A stretch of 64,000 nucleotides of DNA from Omphalotus guepiniiformis. Its lineage: Eukaryota; Basidiomycota; Agaricomycetes; Agaricales; Omphalotaceae. The notes beneath the pieces were generated by a model, which made no database searches, was not told the DNA's origin, and saw only the letters and a program-made list of their open reading frames with translations. The translations under genes and the position numbers were made by a program. Below, in pieces: positions 23,672-35,623 of the stretch. The stretch spans positions 806,001-870,000 of the forward strand of contig JAQOOI010000075.1 of the NCBI GenBank assembly GCA_028554645.1. Direction: 5' to 3'. Numbering within the stretch: position 1 is the stretch's first letter; the number at the start of each line of letters is the position of its first letter.

Positions 23672-24745
23672 CTACACATGTCCTTGCTTAATCTCAAATT
23701 CCACTTCAGCTTCTTTTATCAGCCTCTCGGGACATATGAGCGAAAATCGACCGCAGTCCTGCCTATATTCTACCGTTTTTTCTCCCCTCTTCGTTGTGCG
23801 TTTTCGCACCCTCTCAACGCCCTCGACCACATCAGTCATGAACGCCTTCGCTGCTTGGAGGACTTCTATAGCTGGGCGAATCGCCGTGCAATGTCCGGCG
23901 TTGATCAGAACTTCCTTGCTTCTGTCTGCCAGGTTTTCCGTACGGACAAGGTTTACGAGCCTGTCAACGGAGCGAAACCACTCCACAATAGACCCTTCTT
24001 TTGGAAAGATAATATGTTCATCCTCGTATAAAGAGTCTCCGACATAAAGCATTCCTTCGCTGGAGTCATAGACCGCTATCTCGTCTGGCGTGTGCCCGGG
24101 TGTATGGAGAAGCGTCAGACCAAGTGGCGTTTTGGCCGCGTCACAACCGTATATTTCAGTCTGGTGGGGTACAAGTTTGGGCGTATATCTCGGTACCTCT
24201 ATCTTGAGATTATTGCAAAGACTGTGTTCAGCGATGTTCTCTGTAGAGATGAAGGAGGGTGAATGAGATGAGGCAAGCACTGTGGAGTCCGGGCTATGTG
24301 GACAGTATTTTTGAGTTCTATCTGATGGAATGTCATTTTTCACTCACAATTGATCTACGCCCACTGCAATATTGCCAGGGAAGAAGTCAGCACGATGAAC
24401 AGATACACTATTCAGATTCGTTCGCGTACGTATGTGATCATAATGACAGTGCGTCAGAACTATAAGGTAGTGCATGAGACCCTTGGGGTTCAAAGGTCTG
24501 CCTCCATTGTCACCGACATCAACTATCTCGATGAATTCCCTCAAACTGCTGATGCGTGCAGGATGATCAGAGGCCCCACCACATCCAGTGTCAATTATCA
24601 GAACGGTATCAGCGGAGGGAACAACCTTAACGTAGATGTGGGGATGTTCGGAATAGAGGTCATCGATCTCTTTTATGAGGAATACAGTAGATGTGAGGCG
24701 GTTCGCTGTGAATGCAGAGCTGCTATTAAGGTGATCACTCGACAT
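23672..24745 (-). CDS. Metallo-beta-lactamase-fold hydrolase
   Basis: Probable metal-dependent hydrolase of unknown substrate. The start at 24745 (MSSDHLNSSSAF) is preferred over upstream codons because family members begin just before RLTSTVFLIKEIDD. The metal motif HxHxDH appears as LTHCHYDHI near 24440. It is followed by an intron and GVDQFPDSTVLASSHSPSF. Later ligand regions are LLHTPGHTPDEIAVYD, YVGDSLY and INAGHCTAI. The C-terminal region is extended and basic, ending EIKQGHV. The protein is about 310 residues with no signal peptide. The gene follows MOCS2A on the same strand with a 110 bp gap. Its 3' end almost touches CCDC174. Confidence 0.88.
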
Positions 24746-24855
24746 ACGAACTCGAGTCGAACAAACAAGAAAGGTGCACAGATACACTGCAGTCTGGCCG
24801 TGCGAGATTAGAGCTGGGTGAGAACATCGTAATATTTCTGCGAGCACCTGTTCTT

Positions 24856-25131
24856 TCACCCCCCAGAAACAGGGCAGATAATGGCAACCTCCTGGCCACC
24901 CTTCAATTCCACTGATGCCAAGTCATCCACCATCTCAGCATCGACACTCCACTGACTGGTTCTTAGGACCTTGCCTAGATTAGTGTTGGGGTGTCTCGAT
25001 ACCAATAGTTCGGCAAGTGAAGATAGCAAAAATCCGGTCGTAGGAATAGGAACTTGCTCCTCGGTGAGATTGACGGCAGTAGAGGCCTCAGCAAAGTATA
25101 GGACCGTTATCTCAACTTGAGCATCGTCCAT
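24856..25131 (-). CDS. MOCS2A: Molybdopterin synthase sulfur-carrier subunit (MoaD type)
   Basis: Ubiquitin-fold sulfur carrier of molybdenum cofactor synthesis (Aspergillus cnxG, human MOCS2A). In the family its C-terminal glycine is thiocarboxylated and donates sulfur to precursor Z through the MoaE-type subunit. It is a single exon of 91 codons. It starts MDDAQVEITVLYFAEAST, has the loop NTNLGKVLRTSQWSVDAEMV, and ends VAIICPVSGG. The terminal Gly-Gly after PVS is diagnostic. The large subunit (MOCS2B) is not encoded nearby. Its presence suggests the fungus makes Mo-cofactor enzymes such as nitrate reductase or sulfite oxidase. Confidence 0.93.
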   Translation of the reverse strand: MDDAQVEITVLYFAEASTAVNLTEEQVPIPTTGFLLSSLAELLVSRHPNTNLGKVLRTSQWSVDAEMVDDLASVELKGGQEVAIICPVSGG

Positions 25132-25798
25132 GATGACGAGAGAAGTAACCGACTGATGGCGAACTTAGACGCTCAAGATCAAACTTGTCAGCGCCAGCGC
25201 TAATACCTTCTGTTTAGCGACCTGATGAGACCACATCTCTTCAGCTCTGCAGGAACTTGAGCGTCCAAAAAACAGTAAGCGCTGTTTCGGTACCTGTTTA
25301 TTGATTCTGATTACTATCAGTTTCCTGCGCTCAACGGGCGGTGATTTGGAACACGGCCGAGCCCTGTCGAGCCGCAATCTATTGGTAGCCTACCCACGTC
25401 AAAGTCAGGTTACACAAGAGAGACTCTGAGCAGGTATCCAATAATGCATTCCAAAATTGCTGTAAAACTTGCATAAGATTTGGTGTAAGAACCATTCTGA
25501 TTTCTAACAAATTATTATAGGACCACATTACACTGGCAGGCGTGTCTTCGGCGAATCCCAAGTCGATTCGAGAAGTTCACTAAACGCTGGAACGAATCTT
25601 CGTTGTTACCGCATCATACATTCATTCATGGGATCCGATTTCCATAAAAAGTGAAAGATTCAATCCTCTAGCGCTTGGTCGTCGTATTTATATAGTCTGG
25701 TGAACGAACCCTTCCCAGTCTTCAAAATCCACTGACAAAGGACGCCGGCGCTAAATCATACCCTCGTTTATTCCTCACTCGTCTCGAGCGCGCCCAGA
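25132..25798. promoter_or_regulatory. Divergent promoter, MOCS2A / membrane protein
   Basis: 667 bp between divergent starts. It contains only short open frames with no resemblance to known proteins. Confidence 0.5.
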
Positions 25799-27302
25799 AT
25801 GTCAGAGGAAGATTACGACAAAGAAATAATTGGATACCTGGTCTGTGTTGCTCTGAACGAGGGGCAAAATCCAGATATGCAGGGTTACGCAGTTCGATTA
25901 TCTAGTGGGTCCTCACCTCACTTGACTGACTGAACACCCGTTTAACTTTCTTGTGCTTGTAGATTTCATAGCAAATGTTTGTTTAGGTACTGTCACCAGG
26001 GTTTTCTGTGGCTGCTCAAAGGCGACTCAACGGTTTGTGATAATATAGCTATACTTATCGCACACTCCGAGGAGAACCTAGAGGAGTCCGTGTCTGTCGT
26101 ACTCCTGCAAGTTTACACACTCCTTGGGAGTACTTTCATCAGTATAGCCAGGAGGCAGCTCTCTGTTGCTGACGCACATTTTGCACTTACATCAACAATC
26201 TCTCCGCTTGCATTATACCTGATCTACTCGTCCTGCTGGCACTTGCTCAACAGGAGTAACGATCTTTTCCGGCGGCTTGGAAAGAATTCGATGATCTATG
26301 CCGTTCTCTCCCTGCTTATTGTGATGATGTGGATCGTCCTCGACTGCCTTATCTATTTTGCAGATGTCTTTCCACACACGGACCATCCGTGTCCTGACAT
26401 TACTTTGGTAGGATGGATCTTCTACAGAATCATCGTTGTCGTGATCGCCTTGGACTTCACCATCTACCTCGTGCCTGTGCTTCCACTCTTTTGGATCATC
26501 TATTCTTTGCGGCACTTCAAGGATATTCGCGAAGAATATCGTCGACATAAGCGCAAGGAACGAGCGCGCAAGAGCCTTCAATGGCTGCGGCGAATTGTAC
26601 GTCCCATAAAATATTTTTTCCTCGCACAATGGTAGGCGTCATGATCTTATGTACACAGTACAACCCTTTTCCTTATCGTAATGATTTACAGGGATGTGGT
26701 CACGAAGTCGCATGTGTGGCTATACATCTTCGCAATATGCATAGCTTACATTTCGTGGGCAAGCTCTTTGTTGATCTGGGTGGTTGATCTTGCCTATTTC
26801 TTCTGGGAGATAGTAGATAGTGCGTTTCCAGGGTCCGCGGGGGAGTATAAACCGCAATCTGATTACGACCCCCTTGGGTTTGGTCAGGCAAGTTTTCAAC
26901 TCATTTCCCCTTGAATGAAGCTCATACTATGACTAGCTTCTGGCAGCCGCCGTTGCTATTCAACCCTTATGGGAAGTATTCAAGCTGACGTGGAAGCGTC
27001 GATGGGAAATGTGGGCTTGGGTCAAAGGGTACCCACAATCATTGTGGAATGGGATTGTCTTCATTTTCACCGGTCACCGGAATCCCTGGCCTACAGTCAA
27101 GGTCTCCAATCTGGAAGAGGGTCATTCATACAACTCCGTTCCACTGAATGGTGGAGACGAGGTTCCGATGTCGACACTTGATCAGAAGACCCTTACGGAA
27201 TATCGACCATCATTCGTGGTAGATGTTGCATTACCACGACATCCAACTCCTCTTCACGGACTGCACACAAACACCTCATTGTCTCCGTCAAAATCAACTT
27301 AA
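25799..27302 (+). CDS. Multi-pass membrane protein, function unknown
   Basis: The start at 25799 gives MSEEDYDKEIIGYLVCVALN. The family is not recognised by function, but the composition resembles a conserved basidiomycete membrane family. Hydrophobic helices include ESVSVVLLQVYTLLG, ISPLALYLIYSSCWHLL, MIYAVLSLLIVMMWIVLDCL, VGWIFYRIIVVVIALDFTIY and VWLYIFAICIAYISWASSLL. This suggests six or more spans, with a basic loop (EEYRRHKRKERARKSLQ) facing the cytosol. After the last helix come a Trp-rich stretch (WKRRWEMWAWVKGYPQSLW) and a hydrophilic tail. Introns were placed at about 25911-25969, 25988-26050, 26633-26690 and 26887-26940. The adjacent genes give no functional hint. Confidence 0.75.
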
Positions 27303-27583
27303 GATGATGGTCCGCCTTTTTCTACTCCTGGGCCAGTACAGATGAAAACCTTTAGCCAAAGTGACTCGCTCATCCCCATTATTTGATACTTTAGTACTTA
27401 GTATGAGCGCCCCCCCCTCTTCGGACCCGAGGGCTCATGACTACCTTGAAGTAATTCCGATGTGAAATACATCACAGATCTACCTACAATCCAGTGCTCG
27501 ATAGCAAAACATGCGTGACAAGATATAGTACAAGCGAACATGAACGAAAATAACGTACTTTACCTTGAAGCTCGGTGAGGGAC

Positions 27584-29275
27584 TTAGGAGCCCTGGTTTC
27601 TTCTAGACCAAGAAGAAAAACTCAGGACACCCACTACACCAACTATCACCAATGCTGTGCCCGCTCCGACAAGGCTTGGTAGGAGCATATACCATGCATT
27701 GTCCATATCCTCAACTTTTGAGCGATTTTCGACCAACGAGCCACCCTCTTGCTTCTTCCGTCTTCTTCTGAATGTATCGGCATTGGAGTTTGCTTCTGTC
27801 GTACACAGCTCTATGGAAGGCATTTCCAATTCCTCAGAAGATTGATCAGAAGGAAGCGAAGGGATATCTAAGCTTGGATGTAGGGTCCGAGCTCGCTCAA
27901 AAAATCTCCCTGCAGCAACACGATCGCGCCTCCAAGCCTCCGTGCCATCCTCGAATTGATAGGGCTGGAGAGGCATTCGGATGGAAGAAAGGCTTGAGTG
28001 TGAAGATGATACCAGCCCATACGCAGTGCCCTCCAGATAGAGCATTCCTGCCTCCAAGTACAGTTGTGCCAAGCCATGCGGACCACCAATACACTGGAGG
28101 TAGTACATGGTTGTGCCGCGACTAGCTTGTCGTTGAGTTTGATGATCAGATTGATAATCAGATAAATTGTAAGAAGTGTGTATTGGCAGATAATAAGAAA
28201 CTAATTTCATTGTAGCCATAGGTGCATGTGCAAGATGCCATGCACGTCTAACGAGGTGCCGTCAGACCTCTGTGTATTTCTAAGAAGGAGGAAACGTACA
28301 GGAAACATTCGAATGCCTCTTCTGTATCCTTGCGAATATCTAACAGCTCCAAAGCGGTGAGAGTTAAGCTGGTGGGATCCATGTTGTACTGATGTTCTAA
28401 TTCTTGACTAGCATTGAAGATTACAGAGTTGTAGGCACTAGGTGCCAATGCCTCCGGAGCAGGCCCTACTATTAAAGATGGCCAAATGACGGACTGCTCT
28501 TTTTCCAAATGCAGTGTTAACAGCTTTCCTGCGGACTGCAATGACTCGAGCGAGGAAAATGAAGAGGGCATGCTGCGCAAGGCATTAGCGTGTCCTGGAG
28601 ACACAGGACGGGACGCGTTATTTGAACGGGTGCGTAGGCGTTGTTGAAGAGGAGCGCCGCGAGGCAACTCGTCGGCAGAGGACAGAGTCGGTGATGACAG
28701 GGCAGGTGATTGAGATGAGAGATCGTCTGCATCGGAAACTTGACCACTTTCCAAAGAAGCTGCGAAGCTGCTTGAGATTTCAGGGTCGGAGACAAAAGCG
28801 TACGAAGATTGAGTGGAAACTGTCGAAGTGGTTGAAGTCGTCCGCTCTCGATGGCTCAACCTGGAGCTTCGTGTTCGTGACTCCAGCTGCCAGACGGAGT
28901 TTACTGGGTCAATGTTTCCATAAAGTCGGCCCTAGCCACAATGTCATCAGCTAGATGCAAGCGTGATCAAGACACCGACCTACTTTGACAATTGGCGCTT
29001 GACCGCGAACACCTGCAATCAGGTAATTGCGTTCAATGATTACCTACATTAGTATGGATTCAGAACATGTCATGAAGTGAGAACCACCTTGCAACTTACA
29101 GAGACGTCTTCTTCCGCCGCATCATAAGGAACCATTAACAGGACCGTAGCCTAACGAGAGTTAGCCGCACTGAAATTGCACAGAGGTCTGAAAGTGTCAC
29201 CTGGTCATGCGACTGCCCATGGCGTAGATGAGCGATGCAATGGAAGAAAACTTTGAGTGAAATACCTGATGCCAT
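27584..29275 (-). CDS. Tail-anchored protein with N-terminal CS-like domain
   Basis: The start at 29275 gives MASGISLKVFFHCIAHLRHG. The first about 75 residues read as a CS/HSP20-like beta sandwich: TVLLMVPYDAAEEDVS, then IIERNYLIAGVRGQAPIVK, then GRLYGNIDPVNSVWQLE. This is joined over short introns between 29260 and 28900. A Ser-rich linker follows, and then a helical part with CIGGPHGLAQLYLEAGMLY and RVAAGRFFERARTLHPSLD, which may be TPR-like. A single hydrophobic helix near the end (YMLLPSLVGAGTALVIVGVV) is followed by SFSSWSRRNQGS, consistent with a tail anchor facing the cytosol. The function is not established. CS domains commonly bind Hsp90, so a membrane-linked co-chaperone role is possible. 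Confidence 0.78.
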
Positions 29276-29668
29276 GAATAAGGAGAATATCTCCACTCAT
29301 ATGTTGTCTCCATAATTTCACTGCGAGGCGAGTGAGTCGTGTTTACAGCGGAAATTCAAAGCGCCAAAGCGTCTTTGGCGGAAGCGTATCCACGTGATCT
29401 CGGCCCGAATGCCGGTCATTGTTAAAGATGATCGAGTGTGCCACTTCTGCGATGTTCAAACCAGGAATAGCTTATTATATAGATACATATGTACTTTGCA
29501 ACACTATATGTCATCCGTATAAGGCTTCAATGTACGCTAACAGTTTGTAAATGTTTAGGAAATGCATATGGATAGAGCGTAGCAGGGTATGTATGGTGCA
29601 AAATGAATCGGTATAATAATATCGAGCAAGACATAAAACGGGATGATGAAAATGCAACATGCGTCCTT
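29276..29668. other. Intergenic, upstream of the CS-domain gene
   Basis: 393 bp holding the promoter of the minus-strand gene starting at 29275, with a CACGTG at 29391-29396. I see no gene. Confidence 0.5.
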
Positions 29669-32600
29669 TCACGAATGCGCATCAGATTGGATATTAGATG
29701 CTATACGTCGAATCGTATCTTTCTCAGCTTCCATGTGTTGTATCAACATGCCATCCAGCCTTCGTAATGACTCTTGGTCTCGCTGTCTTGTCTGGCTCGT
29801 GGCAGTCTCTGTCGTGGCAGGCCGACGCACACCGTCAATAGAGGAACGCGTTGAGGTGTGTGGCATTGTGCGCGTATATTGGTAGAAGTCAAACGAGGAT
29901 ATCGGTGGTCCTCTTTCGTTCCTTTGCGTGAAGAATGTTGCAGACTGTGGGATGTGACCAATAGGCTGCCTCGAGTCTGTAGGAAGAGCAGGTCTAAGCT
30001 CCTGCCTGGAACGAGAAATGTGAGGAGTGGAATGGTTGCCGAGTCGCATGAATGGAGCCCTAGTGGATCCTGATAGAGAAGACGTGTTTGTTTGATTTGG
30101 CGACTGCGGTGCTGAAATTGGATCCTCTGTGGGACTATCGTCATCGCTGCTTTCATCGGAAGACGAGGCATCAATGTAGTCCAATGCACTAGGCTGTGTT
30201 TGAATTGTGTCGAAGAAAGAAGTAGGAGAAGACGGCGGGGGTGCAGAGTGTATCATGACATTAATGGCAGTCGTAGGAATGTGTAGAGATAAAGGAGTGA
30301 CAGAACCGCGGCGGTGAGTAGGAAATGGTGGAGTAACTGGTTCAGGAGCGGAAATCTCAAACCCGATCGGACCAGAAGGAGCGGTCGGTGGCCTGTGGTC
30401 AAGTGAAGAAGCTGCCGAAGGCGAACTGTGCCCGTGCTCAGATCTCGAACGAATGAAGGGAAGTGGACGTCGTTCCTGCAAGTCTCCACGATAATGTGAA
30501 GTCGTGCGCGGAGGAGGGAAGAGAGGGACATGCGCTAATGACGAGGATACCCGAGGCGGAGGAGAAAAGGCGGTACGAGGAGCATATTCGATGCTTGGAC
30601 GATCCGACTGAGGCGCGCTCGAGGAGTCAAGCCCAGAGGGTGGACCCAATGCATCTTGGAACGCAGATGCAGTAGGGGACGGAGATGGTTGCGAGCCATC
30701 TATAAAGGACTGCGAGTCTGAATGTGTAGTCATCGAAGTCGACGCTCTAGAGAGATTCTCGGCATCCTCTCCTTCATCTGCTGAGTACATGGAAGCAGTT
30801 GTTCCATCATTATTCGCTGTAGCGGTCTCTTGATCGATGCGAGAGGAAGACCTCATATATTCTCTAGAGGCGCGTGAAAGGTCGGGGAGTGGAGGAGGGG
30901 TCATAGTCATAGTCTGTCGACCACCGAGTTCGTACGCATCAGACATTACGGGCGAGGACATGTTCTTCCGAATTGCGGCATTAGATGTCGACAATGAGGC
31001 TGAAGGCAGATTCGTTTCATTGTCGAAGGCTGTCAAATCGGTCTGGGATAATGAATACAATGGGTTGATTATTTGCCGCCGTGGAGGTGGCAAGAGAGGA
31101 GTTAGAGGAGTGGACGGTGTTTCGACCCGCGCTGGTACATGGCTGGAGGGGCGAGACTCGGGGGAAGAGAACCCTCGGCCGCGGCGATACGTGTGCCTTG
31201 GTTGACCCTGATTAGACGAATTCAAGGACTTCGAAATCGACCCATCACTGTTTTCGATAATGGGGGGACTAATAATTCGTTGGCCAAGCACCTTGGATGG
31301 GGCTGGTGACGTCAAAGGAGATGAAAACGAACCCAACTTCAGAGAAGACGACGACATGATACCCTCTGCTGCAGCGGCAAGATTATCGAAAGAATGACCG
31401 ACTGCAGCTTTCAGCAAGGCCTTCCTCCAGCTATCGTCTGGGTCTAACGACGATACCCCTGGGCTCAAGGGCGGGGGTAAATGGTCTGCAAGTAGTGCAG
31501 CTCCCACAGAATCTTGGACGCCCAATCCGCGTATTGCCGAAGCTTGAACAGCAAAAGGATAGTTCGAAGATGGCGGGGGAAGGTCAACAGCATCTGTGGG
31601 ATCTATCATCTCGTCAGTTATGTCCTGCAGGTCCCGTTGTGATCCTTGGTCCCTTCTAACTCCACGAGCCTTCATATCCTGTTCTGCCTGTTTGGCAGCG
31701 CTCACTAGGTCATCCATCTTTTCCCTTACAACCACGACACGACCAGAGCGTTCGGCAAGGCCGGCAGGAGCAGGTGATTTATGGGCTTGAGAGGAAGCTT
31801 GCGGACGCATGAACGGCGGAAACCCTGATACAGTGGTAGAGTCGGATGTTGTCCGCAGAGCTGGGGTAATCAAGTCGAACGTTTGATTTCCTCCGATAGG
31901 AGTTGTGGGCTTCGACTTAGACTTGCCTATACGGAAAATGTCCAAGAATGTGGGTGTTGCAGACTTTTTGGGCAAGTCTGAAGGTGTCACAAAGTCTGAA
32001 GGGACAGGTTTTGAATGTGCTGGAGGTAGAAAGTAATTGTTTTTAACAAGTAGGCGAAGCCGGTACGACACGTCGTCTTCGTCGAAGGTCTGATAGTCGT
32101 CCATTATTGGAACTTCCTCTTGCTGAGTTTCGTTCATTGAGACAGGAGATGGTGGCAATTCCGTCGAAGCGGAAGAAGTAGACGGAGGGTAGACAGACGA
32201 AGATGTTATGGTTTGCTGAGTAAACTCGGAGTCTTGCGTCAAAACCGAATCTCGTACATTGACGCCAGAAGGATCAATATGAGATAGAGGAACGCGATTA
32301 AAAGCAGACGGCGGAGGTCTATTAGTGTTGATCGGTGGCAAGCTAGATGCTTGCTTTCCTGCTTTGGTCTACAGTAACAGGAGTAAGACACGTTGAATGC
32401 TATACTAGAGGACAGAATAATCCACGCACTCTATTTGAAGAACCCGAAGCCTTGTCCAACCCAATAGATTGATCAGCCCAGGGTTCTTCCCCGAGAGCCC
32501 TAACAAAGGGGAAAGCTAGAGACCGACTTTGCTCCGCTGCCATCGAGTTGCTTGGGGTAATTTGCAAAGGCTCGTCCACCAAAGCCTTGTCCAAATAGGG

Positions 32601-32813
32601 TACATCAGGAACTGTTGATTTACCTCTGCGGTCACGTATACCGGAAGCACCACCACCACCGACTGTCCGGGACCTAGATCGGGTCCTTGAGCGTCGAGTA
32701 AGACTGACTACGCTGGCGAGACTAGAACTGCTAGAAACAGAGCGCAAGACCTCTGGACGCTCTACTGAGGGACCCGCCAGCATTGAGGACAGCGAGGACT
32801 CCATCGTCACCAA
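29669..32813 (-). CDS. Large disordered Ser/Pro-rich protein, conserved N-terminal block
   Basis: Function not recognised. It has two exons joined by one short intron (about 32340-32431, donor after SSNR, acceptor before TKAGKQASSLPP). It gives about 1,020 residues, mostly Ser/Pro/Thr with many possible phosphosites. The start is MVTMESS at 32813 or the second Met at 32804. One ordered-looking block, DDVSYRLRLLVKNNYFLPPA near 32040-32080, is followed by PTFLDIFRIGKSKSKPTTP. This pattern suggests a conserved docking motif in basidiomycetes. The C terminus turns helical and charged (QTRQRDQESLRRLDGMLIQH, then EAEKDTIRRIASNIQSD). It shares a 126 bp divergent promoter with ERG28. Confidence 0.75.
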
Positions 32814-32939
32814 CGACGTTGGCTGGTCGCGTCCAAAAACGAGCTCGACCGAAAAATGCTAACACAGTAATTTGATGTTACGTAATCATTTCTTCACTGA
32901 AACCAAACTTACTACTTACTACTCTAGAAGTACTCTAGT
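32814..32939. promoter_or_regulatory. Compact bidirectional promoter
   Basis: Only 126 bp separate the start of the disordered-protein gene (-) from the ERG28 ATG (+), so both must be driven from this segment or from neighbouring transcribed DNA. Confidence 0.6.
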
Positions 32940-33563
32940 ATGGTGGACTTCGGTAACCATTCCCAGTTTCTTGCCATCTCGCACCCCATTTACCTTTTGC
33001 TTTCAGCTCTTCCTCAAGGGAATGGATGGCTTCCAATATGGCAGCTTGTGGTTGCTAGCACCGCTGTTTTCAACTCCGTACAAAACTTCATGACCTTAAA
33101 ATTGACTAGACGGCTGTATGCGAACAGCCCTTCAGTGGGTGCGTCAGGTTCAGCTACTGTTTGAATTCCGATGAACCAAATGCCCCCTCTTCTAGTAACA
33201 CCTCTGCAAGCTCGTACGTTTGGCATCTGGACACTCACCGCTGCAGTGGTTCGCGCGTACGCAGCCTACCACATTAACGAGAAAGCGTAAGTCGAATGCT
33301 CGCATTTCTGCTCGCCTCGTCCAATTGATGTTGGTCACAGCATATACGACATCACTTTGTTCACGTATCTGATTGCTTTCTGCCATTTCTTTTCTGAGCT
33401 TCTGATATTCCGTACCGCAAAGTTCAATGTGCCATTCGCATTCCCTGCGTTCGTGTCCGGTAAGCTGACACCTCCGTCTTGAGAACTCAGACTCACAGCT
33501 CATATAGTCTTCTCAATGATATGGATGTTTACACAATACGACAATTACATCAAATCAACCTAG
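32940..33563 (+). CDS. ERG28: Ergosterol biosynthesis scaffold Erg28
   Basis: ER membrane protein that tethers the C-4 demethylation enzymes (Erg25, Erg26, Erg27) in ergosterol synthesis. The start at 32940 gives MVDFGNHSQFLAISHPIYL. Family blocks follow: LPQGNGWLPIWQLVVAS, AVFNSVQNFMTLKLTRRLY, VTPLQARTFGIWTLTAAVV, IYDITLFTYLIAFCHFFSE, LLIFRTAKFNVPFAFP. The protein ends MFTQYDNYIKST. Four hydrophobic spans fit the family. Three GT-AG introns lie at about 33141-33198, 33288-33341 and 33462-33508. The product is about 150 residues, as expected. Confidence 0.93.
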
Positions 33564-35623
33564 ATACTAACATTGGAATATGATTAATTTTGGTTCAGCC
33601 TCCCGAGCTACGCAAGTCAGTCTATCAGAGATACCAATACTGCCAGCTAGAGAGCAAAATCATTGTGAATTGCACGTCTTCAATTAAGGAAACACCACTG
33701 GTAAATCCAAACTATCTGGCAATGGGCCGAGGCGAAGAACAACAATCAATTCATCGTCAGCCTCGCCTGTTTCGACAGCCCAAATAATCTCCCGTGTTCA
33801 ACCCAGTATTTATGTGCCACCCTCATCCGGCTTGCGACCGACAAGGGTCAAATGCAAAGTTGTTGATTCGGAAGAGCTGCACACACATCATGCATGATTT
33901 TTATTAGGGGCACAAATCAAGTCGCTTGGTCGGTAGAATTGATGCAGAGTCCCAGGCTATAATCACACTTGAGGCGGATCATGTGTGCAACGAGGCTTGC
34001 TCTGGTCACAGAGAATCAACATGTTCACTGGAAGTAACGATTTCGGCCTAGTCATAGATTAATGCACATGATTGAAAAGATCAATCCATGTTGCAAGAAA
34101 ATAGGGTGTATGTATACATACAAAACGTGGTCATGCATCCCTGCTAGGCAGGTAGAATGAATGTACGACGGCGAAGAGGCGGAAGAAGACCAGTCTGAGT
34201 TATGAGTTCCAATATATTGAACTCAGGGCAAGACCAGTAATAGCGCACAGTAATAGCGCAAAATCTTGCGAAGAAGAGGGCAACCCAGGTCCGACCCAAA
34301 ATGAGTTGAACTGAGGTATGTATGGGTTCAGACAGATCCAAAACAGCATGTGTGCTTTGTTGGACCTACCCAAAAATAATGCGTCAGACGACGCAAGAAT
34401 GGAGAAATATTGAACAACTGCAACCGCAAGACATTGGGGCAAAACAGAACATTGGATGCACATCGAAGCGCAATTGCCGAAGTAGCGTCCGAACCTGTTT
34501 AATGTTTGTCATATTTTACAACCTCCACCAGATGTAGAAAGTGAAAGCATCATATCACGTACTTTACGCATGTGTATTCCTCATGCACGAACGTGTAATT
34601 CGACCGTGAGCTAGAATAGAGACGAACTCGAAGCAGGTTTGCTAGAATATGGACCCCATAAATAGGATGGATCGCACGGAGGATGTCTAGAATAAGTCGA
34701 AGACTTTTCTACGAGCTTCCGTGGATACATAGATGGTCGCCTTGTTTAGCTGTGTGGTCACGACGCACCTACCTTGAGAGCTGGAGATGTCGCTATGTTG
34801 GACCATCATGACACGAATGGGTCAGAATTCGCAACAACTAAGCGCCACAGACAAAAGGTTATCCAGGTCAGCGGATCTTCGAAAATAGGTCCACTGACCC
34901 AAATCCATTAGGATATGAGAACCTTCCGAATGGTTGACACATAGTAGTACCGTGGCATGCCTGGTTCCGAGCCATTCATATGAACTTGAAACATAGCCCT
35001 ACGCACTCATATAGAAGTTCCCGTTAGAAAAGGAGCAAGCGACAGGCTCTGAGTTGGCAGCGAAGGATTGGGTAGGGGAGGGTAGGGATGCCCAATATGT
35101 ACCCGAGTCACAGCAAATTGCGTGCATACATACTCATATTTCGCGGTATGGCAATTCACGCAGATCCGGATGCTGCAGCAAGATCCATCGATGGATATAC
35201 TTCCAGAAGAGCCGATAGTCCTAGAATACGAGATCTTGAATAGCTAGCATTCGAGATTGTGGGACGGGTGCCTGTGAGTACTTACACTATAAGTACTTGC
35301 ATTCCATGCTATTGCGTTAAAACTGGGAGCTGGCAAAAAAAGAGTGATGAGACAACAAACGCATGTACAAAAGCTCGCCTGGCCGACAAGTATAAATTTT
35401 AGTCCGAACGCAAGACTTGAAAGGAGGCGTACTTGCGGCCAAGTCGCTTCCCTGGAATTGCCTGCCGGACTGATGTAACAATCGCACGTGAACCCCGTCT
35501 CCTTATATTTAAAGGCTCATCCAAGTCATTTATATTCTCCCGTTGGACGTGCTTTGCGTGTTTTGCTTTCCGGTTTTCCATACCGACAATCTTTATCTGA
35601 ATTCACTATCTTTGATTTATTTC
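33564..35623. other. Gene-poor intergenic region
   Basis: About 2 kb between ERG28 and the F-box gene. I find only short open frames. A hydrophobic minus-strand frame at 34200-34463 has no family resemblance. A CACGTG lies at 35485-35490, 139 bp before the F-box start. No gene is supported. Confidence 0.5.

Noticed and set aside
34200..34463. Hydrophobic 87-codon minus-strand frame in the intergenic region
   Set aside because: No family resemblance, no supporting exons, and its composition could be chance.
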